From: Marispirochaeta sp963667435
GTDB taxonomy: Bacteria > Spirochaetota > Spirochaetia > JC444 > Marispirochaetaceae
DNA length: 64,000 bases
NCBI GenBank assembly: GCA_963667435.1
Contig: OY763414.1
Location: 4,154,001 to 4,218,000 of the forward strand
Direction of reading: 5' to 3'
The notes under the pieces are model-generated. The model saw only the letters and a list, made by a program, of their open reading frames with translations. It ran no database searches and was not told the DNA's origin. The position numbers and the translations under genes are program-made. This document shows positions 26,555-35,104 of this stretch, piece by piece. Numbering within the stretch: position 1 is the stretch's first letter; every line of letters starts with the position of its first letter.

Positions 26555-27433
26555 CTACAGAATGCCGATATCTTTCATGGCTTTCTGTAAGGTTATTTTG
26601 CTGGAGTCTGCAAGCGGGACCATGGGCAGACGGTATACCTCTTCCATTTTTTTCTGAACGGACAGAGCATACTTTACTGGAACCGGGTTAGTTTCAACAA
26701 AGAGTGCACCGAAGAAGGAAAGCAGCCCGTAGTGGGCTTTCCGTGCGGCATCCATGTTTCCCTTCAGGGCATCGTCTATCATGGCAGACATTTTCCCGGG
26801 AATTATGTTACTGGCTACAGATACTATTCCTTTGCCTCCGAGAGCAACCATGGGGAAAGCCCATGCATCGTCTCCTGAGAGTACAGCGAAATCATCCGGA
26901 CAATTATTGATAATCTCCATAACCTGAGCAATGGATCCGGATGCCTCTTTTACACCGGCAATATTGGGGTGTTTTGCCAGCTTGAGAATGGTATCTGCTT
27001 CCACGTTCATCGCGCAGCGACCGGGGATGTTATAGAGAATATGCGGAATATCAACAGCATCCGCTATGGCTGAAAAATGGCTGTAGAATCCTTCCTGGCC
27101 GGGCTTGTTATAGTAGGGAGCTACCTGCAGGCTTGCATCCGCTCCAAGTTCCTCTGCCTGCCGTGTCATTTCAATGGCTTCCTGAGTGGAATTGGATCCG
27201 GTACCTGCAATAACCGGTACGCGGCCGTTTGCCGTCTCAACTACGATTCCTATAACATCTACATGCTCTGTGTGGTTAAGGGTGGCACTTTCGCCGGTGG
27301 TTCCCATGGGTACCAGACCTGCCACGCCTCCCTGAATCTGCGCTTCCACAAGATCCTTCAGGGCTCCTGTATCTACGCTTCCGTCTTTATTGAATGGGGT
27401 AACGAGGGCTGTATAAACACCTTCCAGTTTCAT
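26555..27433 (-). CDS. dapA: 4-hydroxy-tetrahydrodipicolinate synthase
   Basis: 292 residues, normal for DapA. TALVTPFNKDGSVD opens the TIM barrel, GTTGESATLNH is the phosphate/hydroxyl loop, YNIPGRCAMN holds the catalytic Tyr, and GVKEASGS holds the Schiff-base lysine. It condenses pyruvate with aspartate semialdehyde, the first step of the DAP/lysine branch. A GGGAGG SD precedes the ATG. dapB is 12 bp upstream, so dapB-dapA form an operon. Confidence 0.96.
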   Translation of the reverse strand: MKLEGVYTALVTPFNKDGSVDTGALKDLVEAQIQGGVAGLVPMGTTGESATLNHTEHVDVIGIVVETANGRVPVIAGTGSNSTQEAIEMTRQAEELGADASLQVAPYYNKPGQEGFYSHFSAIADAVDIPHILYNIPGRCAMNVEADTILKLAKHPNIAGVKEASGSIAQVMEIINNCPDDFAVLSGDDAWAFPMVALGGKGIVSVASNIIPGKMSAMIDDALKGNMDAARKAHYGLLSFFGALFVETNPVPVKYALSVQKKMEEVYRLPMVPLADSSKITLQKAMKDIGIL

Positions 27434-27445
27434 GAAGAACCTCCC

Positions 27446-28192
27446 TTAGGTGGGTAAAATATCATTGATAAAATCATCGATCGAGAAAAATCCTGTTTTT
27501 CCCGAAACCCACTCCATTGCCCGTACAGCTCCAAGAGCGAATCCGCCTCTGCTGCGTGCATTGTGGGTAATCTCAATACTATCCGCTTCGGAATCCAGGG
27601 TGACTGTATGTATCCCGGGAATCCAACCGCCCCGGACTGAACCGACATGAAGCTCATGCTCTTCAATGGCCCGATCCAGAGTGTTCGTCTGAATTACCGT
27701 TTTCCGGTCAAGATTTGCGATAATCTTTTCCGCTGTGGTTATTGCAGTTCCTGAAGGCGAATCTTTTTTTCTTTTGTGATGGTACTCATTAACCATGATA
27801 TCATAATCTTCAATATCGTTAATAAGTGATGCCGCCCGGCTTACCAGGTTGAAGAAAAGGTTTGCTCCCACGGAGAAGTTATTTCCCCAGAGAAGGGTCG
27901 ATCCTTTTTCCCTGATTATCTGCCGTGCGTCTTCCCTCTGCTTCTCCCATCCTGTGGTGCCGATTACAGCAGGAACGCGGGCTTCTGCATATTTGCGGAT
28001 GTTGTCCAGAAGTCCTCCGGCAAGGGAAAACTCTATTACCCCGTCTGCTTTTTTCAGTAATTCCGGGGTAACTTCCGTGGCATCACCAATACCAGCAGGA
28101 TCAACCCTGCCGGCAATGATGTGGCCCCGTCGGATGAGTATATCTTCTATCATATGGCCCATGGCCCCGTAGCCGACGATAAGTACCTGCAT
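27446..28192 (-). CDS. dapB: 4-hydroxy-tetrahydrodipicolinate reductase
   Basis: 248 residues. The nucleotide-binding motif VLIVGYGAMGHMIE opens the protein, and the DapB signature NEYHHKRKKDSPSGTA holds the catalytic His and Lys. The conserved C-terminal AVRAMEWVSGKTGFFSIDD is present. It reduces the DapA product with NAD(P)H. Shorter than E. coli DapB (273), like other compact versions. It is 18 bp downstream of pta on the same strand. Confidence 0.95.
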   Translation of the reverse strand: MQVLIVGYGAMGHMIEDILIRRGHIIAGRVDPAGIGDATEVTPELLKKADGVIEFSLAGGLLDNIRKYAEARVPAVIGTTGWEKQREDARQIIREKGSTLLWGNNFSVGANLFFNLVSRAASLINDIEDYDIMVNEYHHKRKKDSPSGTAITTAEKIIANLDRKTVIQTNTLDRAIEEHELHVGSVRGGWIPGIHTVTLDSEADSIEITHNARSRGGFALGAVRAMEWVSGKTGFFSIDDFINDILPT

Positions 28193-28210
28193 GCGGTCTA
28201 TAGTCCTCTT

Positions 28211-29206
28211 TTATTTTACCTGGGCAAGGGTGATCGCAGATGTTACTACAATGTCATCTACGCTGCAGCCTCTGGAGAGGTCGCTGACAGGTTTTGCAAA
28301 ACCCTGAAGAATCGGCCCGTATGCTTCGGCACCAGCAAGGCGCTCCACCAGCTTGTAGCCGATGTTTCCGGCCTGAAGGTCAGGGAAAACGAGTACATTT
28401 GCCTTTCCCGCGACGGTTGATCCAGGAGCTTTCTTACTTCCCACGGCAGGAATCAGTGCTGCATCAGCCTGAAGTTCACCATCAACTTTAAGATTGGGAG
28501 CTTTTTCCTTAACAAGATTGAAGGCTTGAACTACTTTGTCCACATTGGGATGAGATGCCGAACCTTTGGTGGAGAATGAGAGCAGGGCTACCTGAGGATC
28601 TGCTTCGAGGAATGTTTTGCAGGATTCAGCCGAAGCTATGGCGATTTCTGCAAGCTGTTCTGCAGTGGGGTCGGGGATAGTCGCACAGTCGGCAAAAATC
28701 ATGTTGCCGTCGGCGCCCCATTTTGAATCAGGGTGACTCATAACAAAGCAGGATGAGGCATAGTTAACACCCGGCGCGGTCTTTATTATGGTAAATGCCG
28801 CAACAAGAACTTTACCCGTAGCGTTTTCAGCTCCGGCGACCATTGCATCGGCATCACTTATGCGAACCATCATTGAGCCCCAGCGAAGGGGATCCTGAAT
28901 GCCGGCCTTTGCTTCTTCTTCGGTCATGCCTTTATGCTTACGCAGTTCGTAAAACTCTTTGGCGTAGGTGTCAAGTTTATCGGATGTCGCGGGATCAATC
29001 AGGGTTACCCCGGTCAGATCAACGTTGTGTTCTGCGGCTACTGCCTTTATGGCATCGATTTTGCCGATCAGGCTGACCTCTTTTGCAATCTTTTTGTCAA
29101 TGATGATTTTGGCCGCCTGAACAGTCCTCGGTTCGGTTCCTTCCGCCAGAACAAGACGGGCTGCCTTCTTTTGGGCTTTATCAAGCATTTTTTCTGCAAA
29201 ACTCAT
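28211..29206 (-). CDS. pta: Phosphate acetyltransferase
   Basis: 331 residues from the ATG at 29206, chosen because AAGGAG lies upstream of it; the longer TTG-initiated frame from 29227 contains that SD. It is the short single-domain Pta type, with LVLAEGTEPRTVQAA, the conserved RISDADAMVAGAENATG and the GSKKAPGSTVAGKANVLVFP region. It interconverts acetyl-CoA and acetyl phosphate; ackA is not in the window. Followed by dapB and dapA on the same strand. Confidence 0.94.
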   Translation of the reverse strand: MSFAEKMLDKAQKKAARLVLAEGTEPRTVQAAKIIIDKKIAKEVSLIGKIDAIKAVAAEHNVDLTGVTLIDPATSDKLDTYAKEFYELRKHKGMTEEEAKAGIQDPLRWGSMMVRISDADAMVAGAENATGKVLVAAFTIIKTAPGVNYASSCFVMSHPDSKWGADGNMIFADCATIPDPTAEQLAEIAIASAESCKTFLEADPQVALLSFSTKGSASHPNVDKVVQAFNLVKEKAPNLKVDGELQADAALIPAVGSKKAPGSTVAGKANVLVFPDLQAGNIGYKLVERLAGAEAYGPILQGFAKPVSDLSRGCSVDDIVVTSAITLAQVK

Positions 29207-29292
29207 GGTAGTTATAATCTCCTTCAATTCTTGGGCGGTATGCAGTATCCTACCAGAAAGGAGATGCCTTAAAAAGGGGGTGAGACCTCAGT

Positions 29293-29871
29293 TTACGAAG
29301 AATGGTTGAACCATTTATCGACAGTCTCGGGCGGGGTGTAGTTCTCAATGTATTCAATAGCTTTAAGCGGGGATTCCGCAAGATAATATTGGCCTCGGGT
29401 GTGTTCCTTCATGAAATGTTCCCGGTAGAGGGATTCCAGGAACCCGAAAAGGGGAGTGTAGAAACCGTCGATATCGGTGAATACAACCGGCCTGTTATGA
29501 TAGCCCAACTGCTTCAGCACCATAACTTCAAATATTTCCTCCAGTGTTCCGATACCACCTGGTAGGGCCAGAAAGGCATCGGCCGCCTCCTCCATTATCA
29601 TCTTGCGTTCCCTCATGGTGGGGGTGATGATTTCCTTATCCAGGCTGCTGAAAGAGAGCCCGTGTATATGCAGCTTTTCGGGTATTACTCCAGTAACTTC
29701 GCCACTGTTGTCTTTTGTGCCCCTGGCAACGGCTCCCATGGAACCTACACTGGCGCCGCCGTAGATAAGACTGTGCCCCCGGGAAGCCAGTATTCTACCG
29801 GTTTCTTCTGCTGCGACTAAATATTTCTCCGGTACGGCGTCACTGGATGAACAATAAACACAGATTTTCAT
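29293..29871 (-). CDS. LOG-family nucleotide phosphoribohydrolase
   Basis: 192 residues from the ATG at 29871, which lies 9 bases after GGAG; upstream in-frame codons are not needed. The Rossmann-like LOG fold shows KICVYCSSSDAVPEKY, IYGGASVGSMGAVARG and the family signature LPGGIGTLEEIFE. LOG proteins cleave cytokinin riboside 5'-monophosphates and in bacteria probably act on AMP or related nucleotides. Divergent from the prephenate dehydrogenase gene. Confidence 0.9.
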   Translation of the reverse strand: MKICVYCSSSDAVPEKYLVAAEETGRILASRGHSLIYGGASVGSMGAVARGTKDNSGEVTGVIPEKLHIHGLSFSSLDKEIITPTMRERKMIMEEAADAFLALPGGIGTLEEIFEVMVLKQLGYHNRPVVFTDIDGFYTPLFGFLESLYREHFMKEHTRGQYYLAESPLKAIEYIENYTPPETVDKWFNHSS

Positions 29872-29940
29872 TTGCATCGGCTCCTGTCTTAACCTATATA
29901 CACGTCTATCTTTTTCAGCAATACCTGATTTTTTTCGGCC

Positions 29941-29969
29941 TTGCCTATAAGAGATGTAGAGTATAGTAT
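29941..29969 (+). promoter_or_regulatory. Promoter of tyrA-like gene, possible leaderless start
   Basis: TTGCCT (29941-29946), 17 bp, then TAGTAT (29964-29969). The predicted transcript would start at about 29976, only a couple of bases before the ATG at 29978, and no SD is present. Confidence 0.45.
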
Positions 29970-29977
29970 TCCAGATC

Positions 29978-30718
29978 ATGAAACTCGGTGTCTATGGATT
30001 GGGTCGGTTCGGTGCCTTCTGGGCAGCAGAACTTGCCGGAAAAACTTCAGTTTCGGGATATTCCCGCCGTGCCAAAGAGGGGCTTGACCCCAGAATTCAG
30101 CAGGTTGATGAAGATACCCTGCTGAACTGTGATGTCATTATCCTGTGTGTAGCAATTTCTGCAGTAGAAGATGTGGTTAAGCGTATTGCGCCCAGACTGA
30201 AACCTGGAACTGTGGTAATGGATACCTGTTCCGTAAAGGTTTACCCGGTATCGGTGATGGAAAAATTGCTGCCTGAGACCGTACAGATCGCAGCCAGTCA
30301 CCCTATGTTCGGGCCGGATTCGGGCCGAAACGGAATTGCCGGTCTGCCCCTGGTATATTCTCCGGTCCGCATTGATTCTGAAAAAGACCGCCAGCTCCGT
30401 GATCTATTTACCGCTCTTGAGGTTAACCTGGTGGAACTGACACCCGATGAACATGACAGGACAGCTGCCTATACTCAGGGTATAACCCACTTCCTCGGGC
30501 GGGTCCTTGATGATCTTCATCTTCAGCCAAGTCCGATGGCAACCCTGGGGTATACCAGTCTGCTGCAGATTATTGAACAGACATGTAACGACCCTGAACA
30601 GCTTTTTCTTGATCTCCAGCGATTTAATCCTCATACACACGAGATGCGGCAGGCTCTGAAAGAGTCTCTGGACCGCTTTATGGACAAATTGAAGGAAGTC
30701 CCCGGTCTGCCTGCTTGA
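29978..30718 (+). CDS. Prephenate/arogenate dehydrogenase-like protein
   Basis: 246 residues. The N-terminal Rossmann motif is KLGVYGLGRFGAFWAAEL; later motifs ASHPMFGPDSG and TPDEHDRTAAYTQGITHFLGR match the TyrA family (conserved HPMFGP and HD). It should oxidatively decarboxylate prephenate (or arogenate) with NAD(P)+ to make the tyrosine precursor. It is shorter than the usual 270-370 residues and lacks ACT or chorismate mutase domains. No SD precedes the ATG. Other aromatic genes are not adjacent. Confidence 0.85.
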   Translation: MKLGVYGLGRFGAFWAAELAGKTSVSGYSRRAKEGLDPRIQQVDEDTLLNCDVIILCVAISAVEDVVKRIAPRLKPGTVVMDTCSVKVYPVSVMEKLLPETVQIAASHPMFGPDSGRNGIAGLPLVYSPVRIDSEKDRQLRDLFTALEVNLVELTPDEHDRTAAYTQGITHFLGRVLDDLHLQPSPMATLGYTSLLQIIEQTCNDPEQLFLDLQRFNPHTHEMRQALKESLDRFMDKLKEVPGLPA

Positions 30719-30771
30719 CAGCACGCTCAAGGCACGGATAGAGTTTAAGCCACGGCAAAAAGGAGAACCTG

Positions 30772-31152
30772 ATGTCGGATTACCAGTTTTATTCTGTAGA
30801 TGAGAACGAGATAGATACTATTCTGGCGGAAGATTTTGACTTCTCCGGAACACTCAATTTTGACAAATCCCTGATGATAAAGGGTCGGCTTACCGGCGAT
30901 GTAAATGCCTCTGGCGACCTGTATATCGATGAAGATGCAGTGGTCGAGGCCCGGGTAAAGGCCAATATTGTTTCCCTGAAAGGGACAGTAAAGGGCGATA
31001 TTCTTGCAGATACCCGGGTGGAGCTTTTTGCGTCCGCCAGTGTCGACGGCGATATCACTGCTCCGGATATTGTGATGGAAAGCGGATGCCGTTTTAACGG
31101 TATCTGTACTATGAAATCACCTTCCGAGGTTGAGAATCTGGGACAAAAATAA
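30772..31152 (+). CDS. Bactofilin
   Basis: 126 residues, a normal bactofilin length. The core is a right-handed beta-helix with short repeating strands: MIKGRLTGDVNASGDLYIDE, ARVKANIVSLKGTVKGDI, SASVDGDITAPDIVM. Bactofilins polymerise without nucleotide into filaments that affect cell shape, and in spirochaetes they support helical form. A strong AAAGGAGA SD is present. Just downstream lies a TPR gene (11 bp). Confidence 0.92.
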   Translation: MSDYQFYSVDENEIDTILAEDFDFSGTLNFDKSLMIKGRLTGDVNASGDLYIDEDAVVEARVKANIVSLKGTVKGDILADTRVELFASASVDGDITAPDIVMESGCRFNGICTMKSPSEVENLGQK

Positions 31153-31162
31153 GGACGCTGTC

Positions 31163-31801
31163 ATGAACTTTAAATCCAAGAACCTGCTTTTAATAGGGTT
31201 GCTTTTAATCATGCTTGTTCTGCCGCTATTCGCGCAGGATCGCCCGGATGCCCTGGCTATGTATCAGCAGGGTGAGTATGAAAAGGCGGTAAATGTCTGC
31301 CTTTCCGAGCTTGAGATTTCTCCCCGTAATATGAACTCCTATACCGTAATCGGTTGGAGTCTTATCTCCCTAAAACGATACCAGGAAGCCCTGGATTATG
31401 CCCTCAAGGGGCTGGAGATTTCCCGTTATGATCATCGGGTAGTTGAGATTGCAGCGGAGGCGAATTTCTATCTGGGCAACAATATTGATTCGCTGAAATA
31501 TTTTGAAGAATATACCGTCCTTGCTCCCACCGGAGACCGGATCGGGATTGTATACTACTTTATGGGTGAGGTGTTTATCCGCATAGGTGAATTCAACCAC
31601 GCGGATATAGCTTTTTCCACCGCAGTATATCACCGGCCGACAATTGCCCGATGGTGGGCCCGGCTCGGATATGCCAGGGAGATGGCGGAGGATTTTGCTT
31701 TTGCCATGGAAGCCTATGATCAGGCATTGAAACTGAACCCGTCTCTCTCGGATGCCCTCCGGGGTAAAGAGCGGGCGTCGAATAAAATGAACGGCGCATG
31801 A
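31163..31801 (+). CDS. Secreted TPR protein
   Basis: 212 residues from the ATG at 31163 (AAGG upstream); a longer frame from 31130 overlaps the bactofilin gene. A signal peptide (LLIGLLLIMLVLPLFAQ) is followed by about four TPRs, e.g. ALAMYQQGEYEKAVNVCLSE, SLISLKRYQEALDYALKGLE, and FAFAMEAYDQALKLNPSLSD. Periplasmic adaptor, partner unknown. The stop overlaps the start of the methylthiotransferase gene (ATGA). Confidence 0.85.
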   Translation: MNFKSKNLLLIGLLLIMLVLPLFAQDRPDALAMYQQGEYEKAVNVCLSELEISPRNMNSYTVIGWSLISLKRYQEALDYALKGLEISRYDHRVVEIAAEANFYLGNNIDSLKYFEEYTVLAPTGDRIGIVYYFMGEVFIRIGEFNHADIAFSTAVYHRPTIARWWARLGYAREMAEDFAFAMEAYDQALKLNPSLSDALRGKERASNKMNGA

Positions 31802-33117
31802 GGGTTGCCTTTTATACACTGGGCTGCAAGCTCAATCAGTGTGAAAGCGAAGCCCTGGCTTCTTCCTTTGGAAGTCAGGGCTTTTTTATTGTGCCTGCTT
31901 CGGAAGCCGCGGATATTTATGTGGTGAATACCTGTACGGTTACGTCGAAAAGTGAGCAGAAAGCCCGGCGGATGATTCGCCTGTTTTCCCGGGAGCATCC
32001 CGACTCCACTGTAATCGTTACCGGCTGCTATGCGCAGATGGACCCTGACGTTTTTCAATCCCTGGGCCCCCGGGTTGCGGTTGTTTCCGGAGAACAGAAA
32101 TCAATGCTTCTGAATCTTCCACTCTATCTGAACGATTCTGGGTGCGGGGCCTCTCTTGTGGAGGAAGGTGTCCGGCATATTCTTTCCGGTGGCAGCCCTG
32201 ATCCGCAGGATCGTTTTGAGTTTAATGCCCGGACATTTACCGATCATTCCCGGCCTTTTCTGAAAATCCAGGACGGCTGTGATAACGCCTGTACCTACTG
32301 CCGTGTAACTCTTGCCAGAGGTGATTCAGTTTCCCTTGATCTGGATGAAATCGTACGTCGTTCAGTCTCCCTCGAAGCGGACGGATTTGACGAGATAGTT
32401 CTTACGGGGATCAACCTTTCTCTGTATACCTCCGGGGGCAGGGGGTTGCATGATCTGCTGAAAAGTCTGCTTGCAGCAACACACCGTACCCGATTCCGTC
32501 TTTCATCCCTGGAACCTGACTGGCTTATCCCGGAACATGTTGAGGTTCTTGAGCATGCTCGGATATGCCCTCATTTCCACCTGCCAATACAATCCGGTGA
32601 CGATGGAATACTGGCAAAAATGGCCCGCCGATACCAGAGCCGCAGGGTGGAGGAGGGGATAGCCCTTCTGAGACAGGTGAAGGATGACCCCTTTATTGCA
32701 GCCGACATAATTGCAGGCTTTCCGGGGGAAGATGAAACTGCATTCAATACATCGCTCGCTCTTCTCGAGGAGATAGAGCCCGCTTCCCTGCATGTATTTC
32801 CCTATTCTTCAAGGCCTGGTACGGCGGCGGCGGATTTCCCTCAACACATACCGGAGAGAATAACCGGAGAGCGTACTGCCCTTATACGGGAGAAAAGCAG
32901 CAGCTGGTTGAATGCTTACACCCGGCGCTGGGTTGGTCGTGAAGTGTCGGTTGTGGTGGAAACACTGCCGGTTGAGAGCGAAAACGGCCGTGGGCTAACC
33001 GGTAACTATCTGCATGTTGATGTCCCATTTCCTGCTGCCGGCATGAATAAAAGAGGCGAAGCCTATACTGCTGTTCTGGGGGAATCCGGCGGCAGGCTTT
33101 TAGGAAGTCTTCTTTAG
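31798..33117 (+). CDS. mtaB: tRNA t6A37 methylthiotransferase, MtaB type
   Basis: 439 residues with the three MTTase domains. The N-terminal UPF0004 domain shows FYTLGCKLNQCESEALA, VNTCTVTSKSE and TGCYAQ, the three cysteines that bind the auxiliary cluster. The radical-SAM domain has CDNACTYCRV (CxxxCxxC). A TRAM-like C-terminus follows (VGREVSVVVETL). The CKLNQ variant and the length point to MtaB, which turns t6A into ms2t6A at position 37 of ANN-decoding tRNAs, rather than MiaB or RimO. The ATG overlaps the previous stop. Confidence 0.9.
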   Translation: MRVAFYTLGCKLNQCESEALASSFGSQGFFIVPASEAADIYVVNTCTVTSKSEQKARRMIRLFSREHPDSTVIVTGCYAQMDPDVFQSLGPRVAVVSGEQKSMLLNLPLYLNDSGCGASLVEEGVRHILSGGSPDPQDRFEFNARTFTDHSRPFLKIQDGCDNACTYCRVTLARGDSVSLDLDEIVRRSVSLEADGFDEIVLTGINLSLYTSGGRGLHDLLKSLLAATHRTRFRLSSLEPDWLIPEHVEVLEHARICPHFHLPIQSGDDGILAKMARRYQSRRVEEGIALLRQVKDDPFIAADIIAGFPGEDETAFNTSLALLEEIEPASLHVFPYSSRPGTAAADFPQHIPERITGERTALIREKSSSWLNAYTRRWVGREVSVVVETLPVESENGRGLTGNYLHVDVPFPAAGMNKRGEAYTAVLGESGGRLLGSLL

Positions 33118-33253
33118 ATTTCGTTTTTATGACCTCTGTGGTAAATTTTATGGCTTTTGCTCCCGAAATACAGAAAGAGCGGTTCAAATGCAGTATACTT
33201 GGTTTATCGAGGCCGGCTGCACTGAATCCTGATTCAGACCTGCCGGGGTTACC

Positions 33254-34399
33254 ATGCGTATTGTACTTACTGTGTTGCTGTCTGTTATTATCTTTTTCTC
33301 CCCCGGGGCATACCTGTTCTCCCAGGACATTGATCCGTTTAATTACCGTGATGTGAGGCTTTCTGCTCTGGGAGGTGTGACAGTGTTTGGTGCGGAGGGA
33401 GCAAGCGCTCTTTTTACTAATCCGGCTTCCATAAACCGCTCTTCCGATGTCGATTATACCCTTTTTCAGGCAACGCCCTGGCTTACTTCAGGTTTTAAAA
33501 ATCTTAACTCCCTTACCTCTACCCCATCTGATAGTGAGATTCTTGATGCTTCCAAATCCGGATACGGCGAAGGCTTTGCACTTGCTGCCGGGATAACCGG
33601 GAAGGGTGTCGGTATCGGGCTGCTTAATGGCCTGGAAACTTTTAATTACGACGACGACAGCAGTACCCGGGGGGAAATCTCTGCAGATCTTTCCGCGGTG
33701 ATAGGCTATGCCGTGGGAATTACACCGGGCGACTGGGATATCTGTATTGCCGGGGATATACGTCCTCTTGCACGGGTGTACGGAACCTATGATCAGGCAA
33801 CCGCCCTGGAGGCAGGGGGCAGCCTTACTGCTCCTCTGAAGCTTTATGAAACTCTTTCCCGGGTGGAAAATCCCTGGTATGCCACGGGTTTTGCTTTTGA
33901 TCTGGGTGCTACAGTGGCTTTACGCGGGTTAAGCATTGGTGCCCTTATTCGGGATGTGGGGAACACCCGTTTAACCGGCAGTACCTCTGCGACTGTGGCA
34001 GATGCTGTTTCGTTGCTCTATGCGGCGGGGGCTCAGAATTCCGGAGATGGCGATCCGGTTAATCTTACCATACCGATGAAGGTTAATGCGGGACTGCAGT
34101 ATATATTCAACTATGAGAACGCAGATGCCTGGCAGCCGGCACTTTTTCTGGAGGTTCAGGATCTTTTGAATACAGAAACTTTAGGTGAACTGCCGAAACA
34201 GGGGATCATCGGATTTGATATGGGGATTCCCGGTCCTCTTTCTCTTCTTGGAGCCATTAGCTCCGAAGGTGTCAGCTTAGGTGCTGATCTTGATCTGCCG
34301 ATACTTGGACTGGGGATCTCCTGGTTCTCGGAACTGCCGGAAACGGAGGGTGGTGAAGGGATGAGCGGGATAGCTCTGGAAGCACGGCTCCGGTTTTAA
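33254..34399 (+). CDS. FadL/PorV-like outer-membrane barrel protein (A)
   Basis: 381 residues with a signal peptide (LLSVIIFFSPGAYLFSQ). The early motif VRLSALGGVTVFGAEGASAL, followed by FTNPAS, matches the FadL-like signature of two other proteins in this window (2062 and 35105). The body alternates beta strands and ends in ALEARLRF, a terminal aromatic as expected for BAM-assembled barrels. Probably a channel or secretion-associated barrel. It begins a three-gene run with a lipoprotein and a second barrel. A TATACT hexamer at 33194-33199 could be its -10, but no -35 is evident. Confidence 0.8.
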   Translation: MRIVLTVLLSVIIFFSPGAYLFSQDIDPFNYRDVRLSALGGVTVFGAEGASALFTNPASINRSSDVDYTLFQATPWLTSGFKNLNSLTSTPSDSEILDASKSGYGEGFALAAGITGKGVGIGLLNGLETFNYDDDSSTRGEISADLSAVIGYAVGITPGDWDICIAGDIRPLARVYGTYDQATALEAGGSLTAPLKLYETLSRVENPWYATGFAFDLGATVALRGLSIGALIRDVGNTRLTGSTSATVADAVSLLYAAGAQNSGDGDPVNLTIPMKVNAGLQYIFNYENADAWQPALFLEVQDLLNTETLGELPKQGIIGFDMGIPGPLSLLGAISSEGVSLGADLDLPILGLGISWFSELPETEGGEGMSGIALEARLRF

Positions 34400-34457
34400 T
34401 ATACTGTTAGTCACCTTACCGTGCTTTACGCCGGTGATGTAAGGAGGGTGAATCAAA

Positions 34458-35093
34458 ATGAACGATATCTCCCGGAATACAAAATATATAAAAACCGCCG
34501 TTATTCTGCTATTTCTGACGGCTTTACTCTTCCTGTCCGGATGTCAGGAGCTTTTTACCACCAGTCTTATGGAAGGGCTTCAGCGGGACCCGTCAAATCT
34601 GCCGCCGGAGCAGCAGGTGAGTTATGCGGAAAGTGCTCTTGCATCGGGTGATACTGCAGCAATGGCAGACATATATGATGAAATAGTTGACCTTGCTGCT
34701 TCTGATCCGGAACTCTACTTACTTGCAGCTGATCTTGCCATGGGAGCGAGTGGAATTGTTGATGTTGTGGATGATGCCATTACGGATCCAAGCAGTTTCA
34801 CCTATACCACAGATCTTACAGATGTTGATATGACTATGCTTGGATATGTTGCAGATAATGTTATTGCTGCAGAAGCTGCAGGGTTAGCCGCGGAAATATC
34901 TGAAGAACAGTATGTGGCAGCAGCCGGGGCAGAAATACTTCAATATCTGGAAGTAAATGGTGACTTGAGTGGTGTTGATTGGACAAATGCAACAACGGCT
35001 GCCGCGTCTGGGAGTGAAATTGCGAATGCATATAATTTTCTCACTAGTGCCGGCTATGATCCTTCAACATTCGGCGATATTTTTACTGGTTGA
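34458..35093 (+). CDS. Acidic alanine-rich lipoprotein
   Basis: 211 residues with a GGAGG SD. The signal sequence ends in a lipobox (ALLFLSGC), so the mature protein should be lipidated at about residue 28. The mature part is acidic and helical, rich in Ala, Asp and Glu (YAESALASGDTAAMADIYDE), and could be a small repeat solenoid. I recognise no family. It lies between two FadL-like barrels, all with the same direction and short gaps, so it may be a barrel-associated lipoprotein. Confidence 0.8.
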   Translation: MNDISRNTKYIKTAVILLFLTALLFLSGCQELFTTSLMEGLQRDPSNLPPEQQVSYAESALASGDTAAMADIYDEIVDLAASDPELYLLAADLAMGASGIVDVVDDAITDPSSFTYTTDLTDVDMTMLGYVADNVIAAEAAGLAAEISEEQYVAAAGAEILQYLEVNGDLSGVDWTNATTAAASGSEIANAYNFLTSAGYDPSTFGDIFTG

Positions 35094-35104
35094 CCGGAGG
35101 AAAC

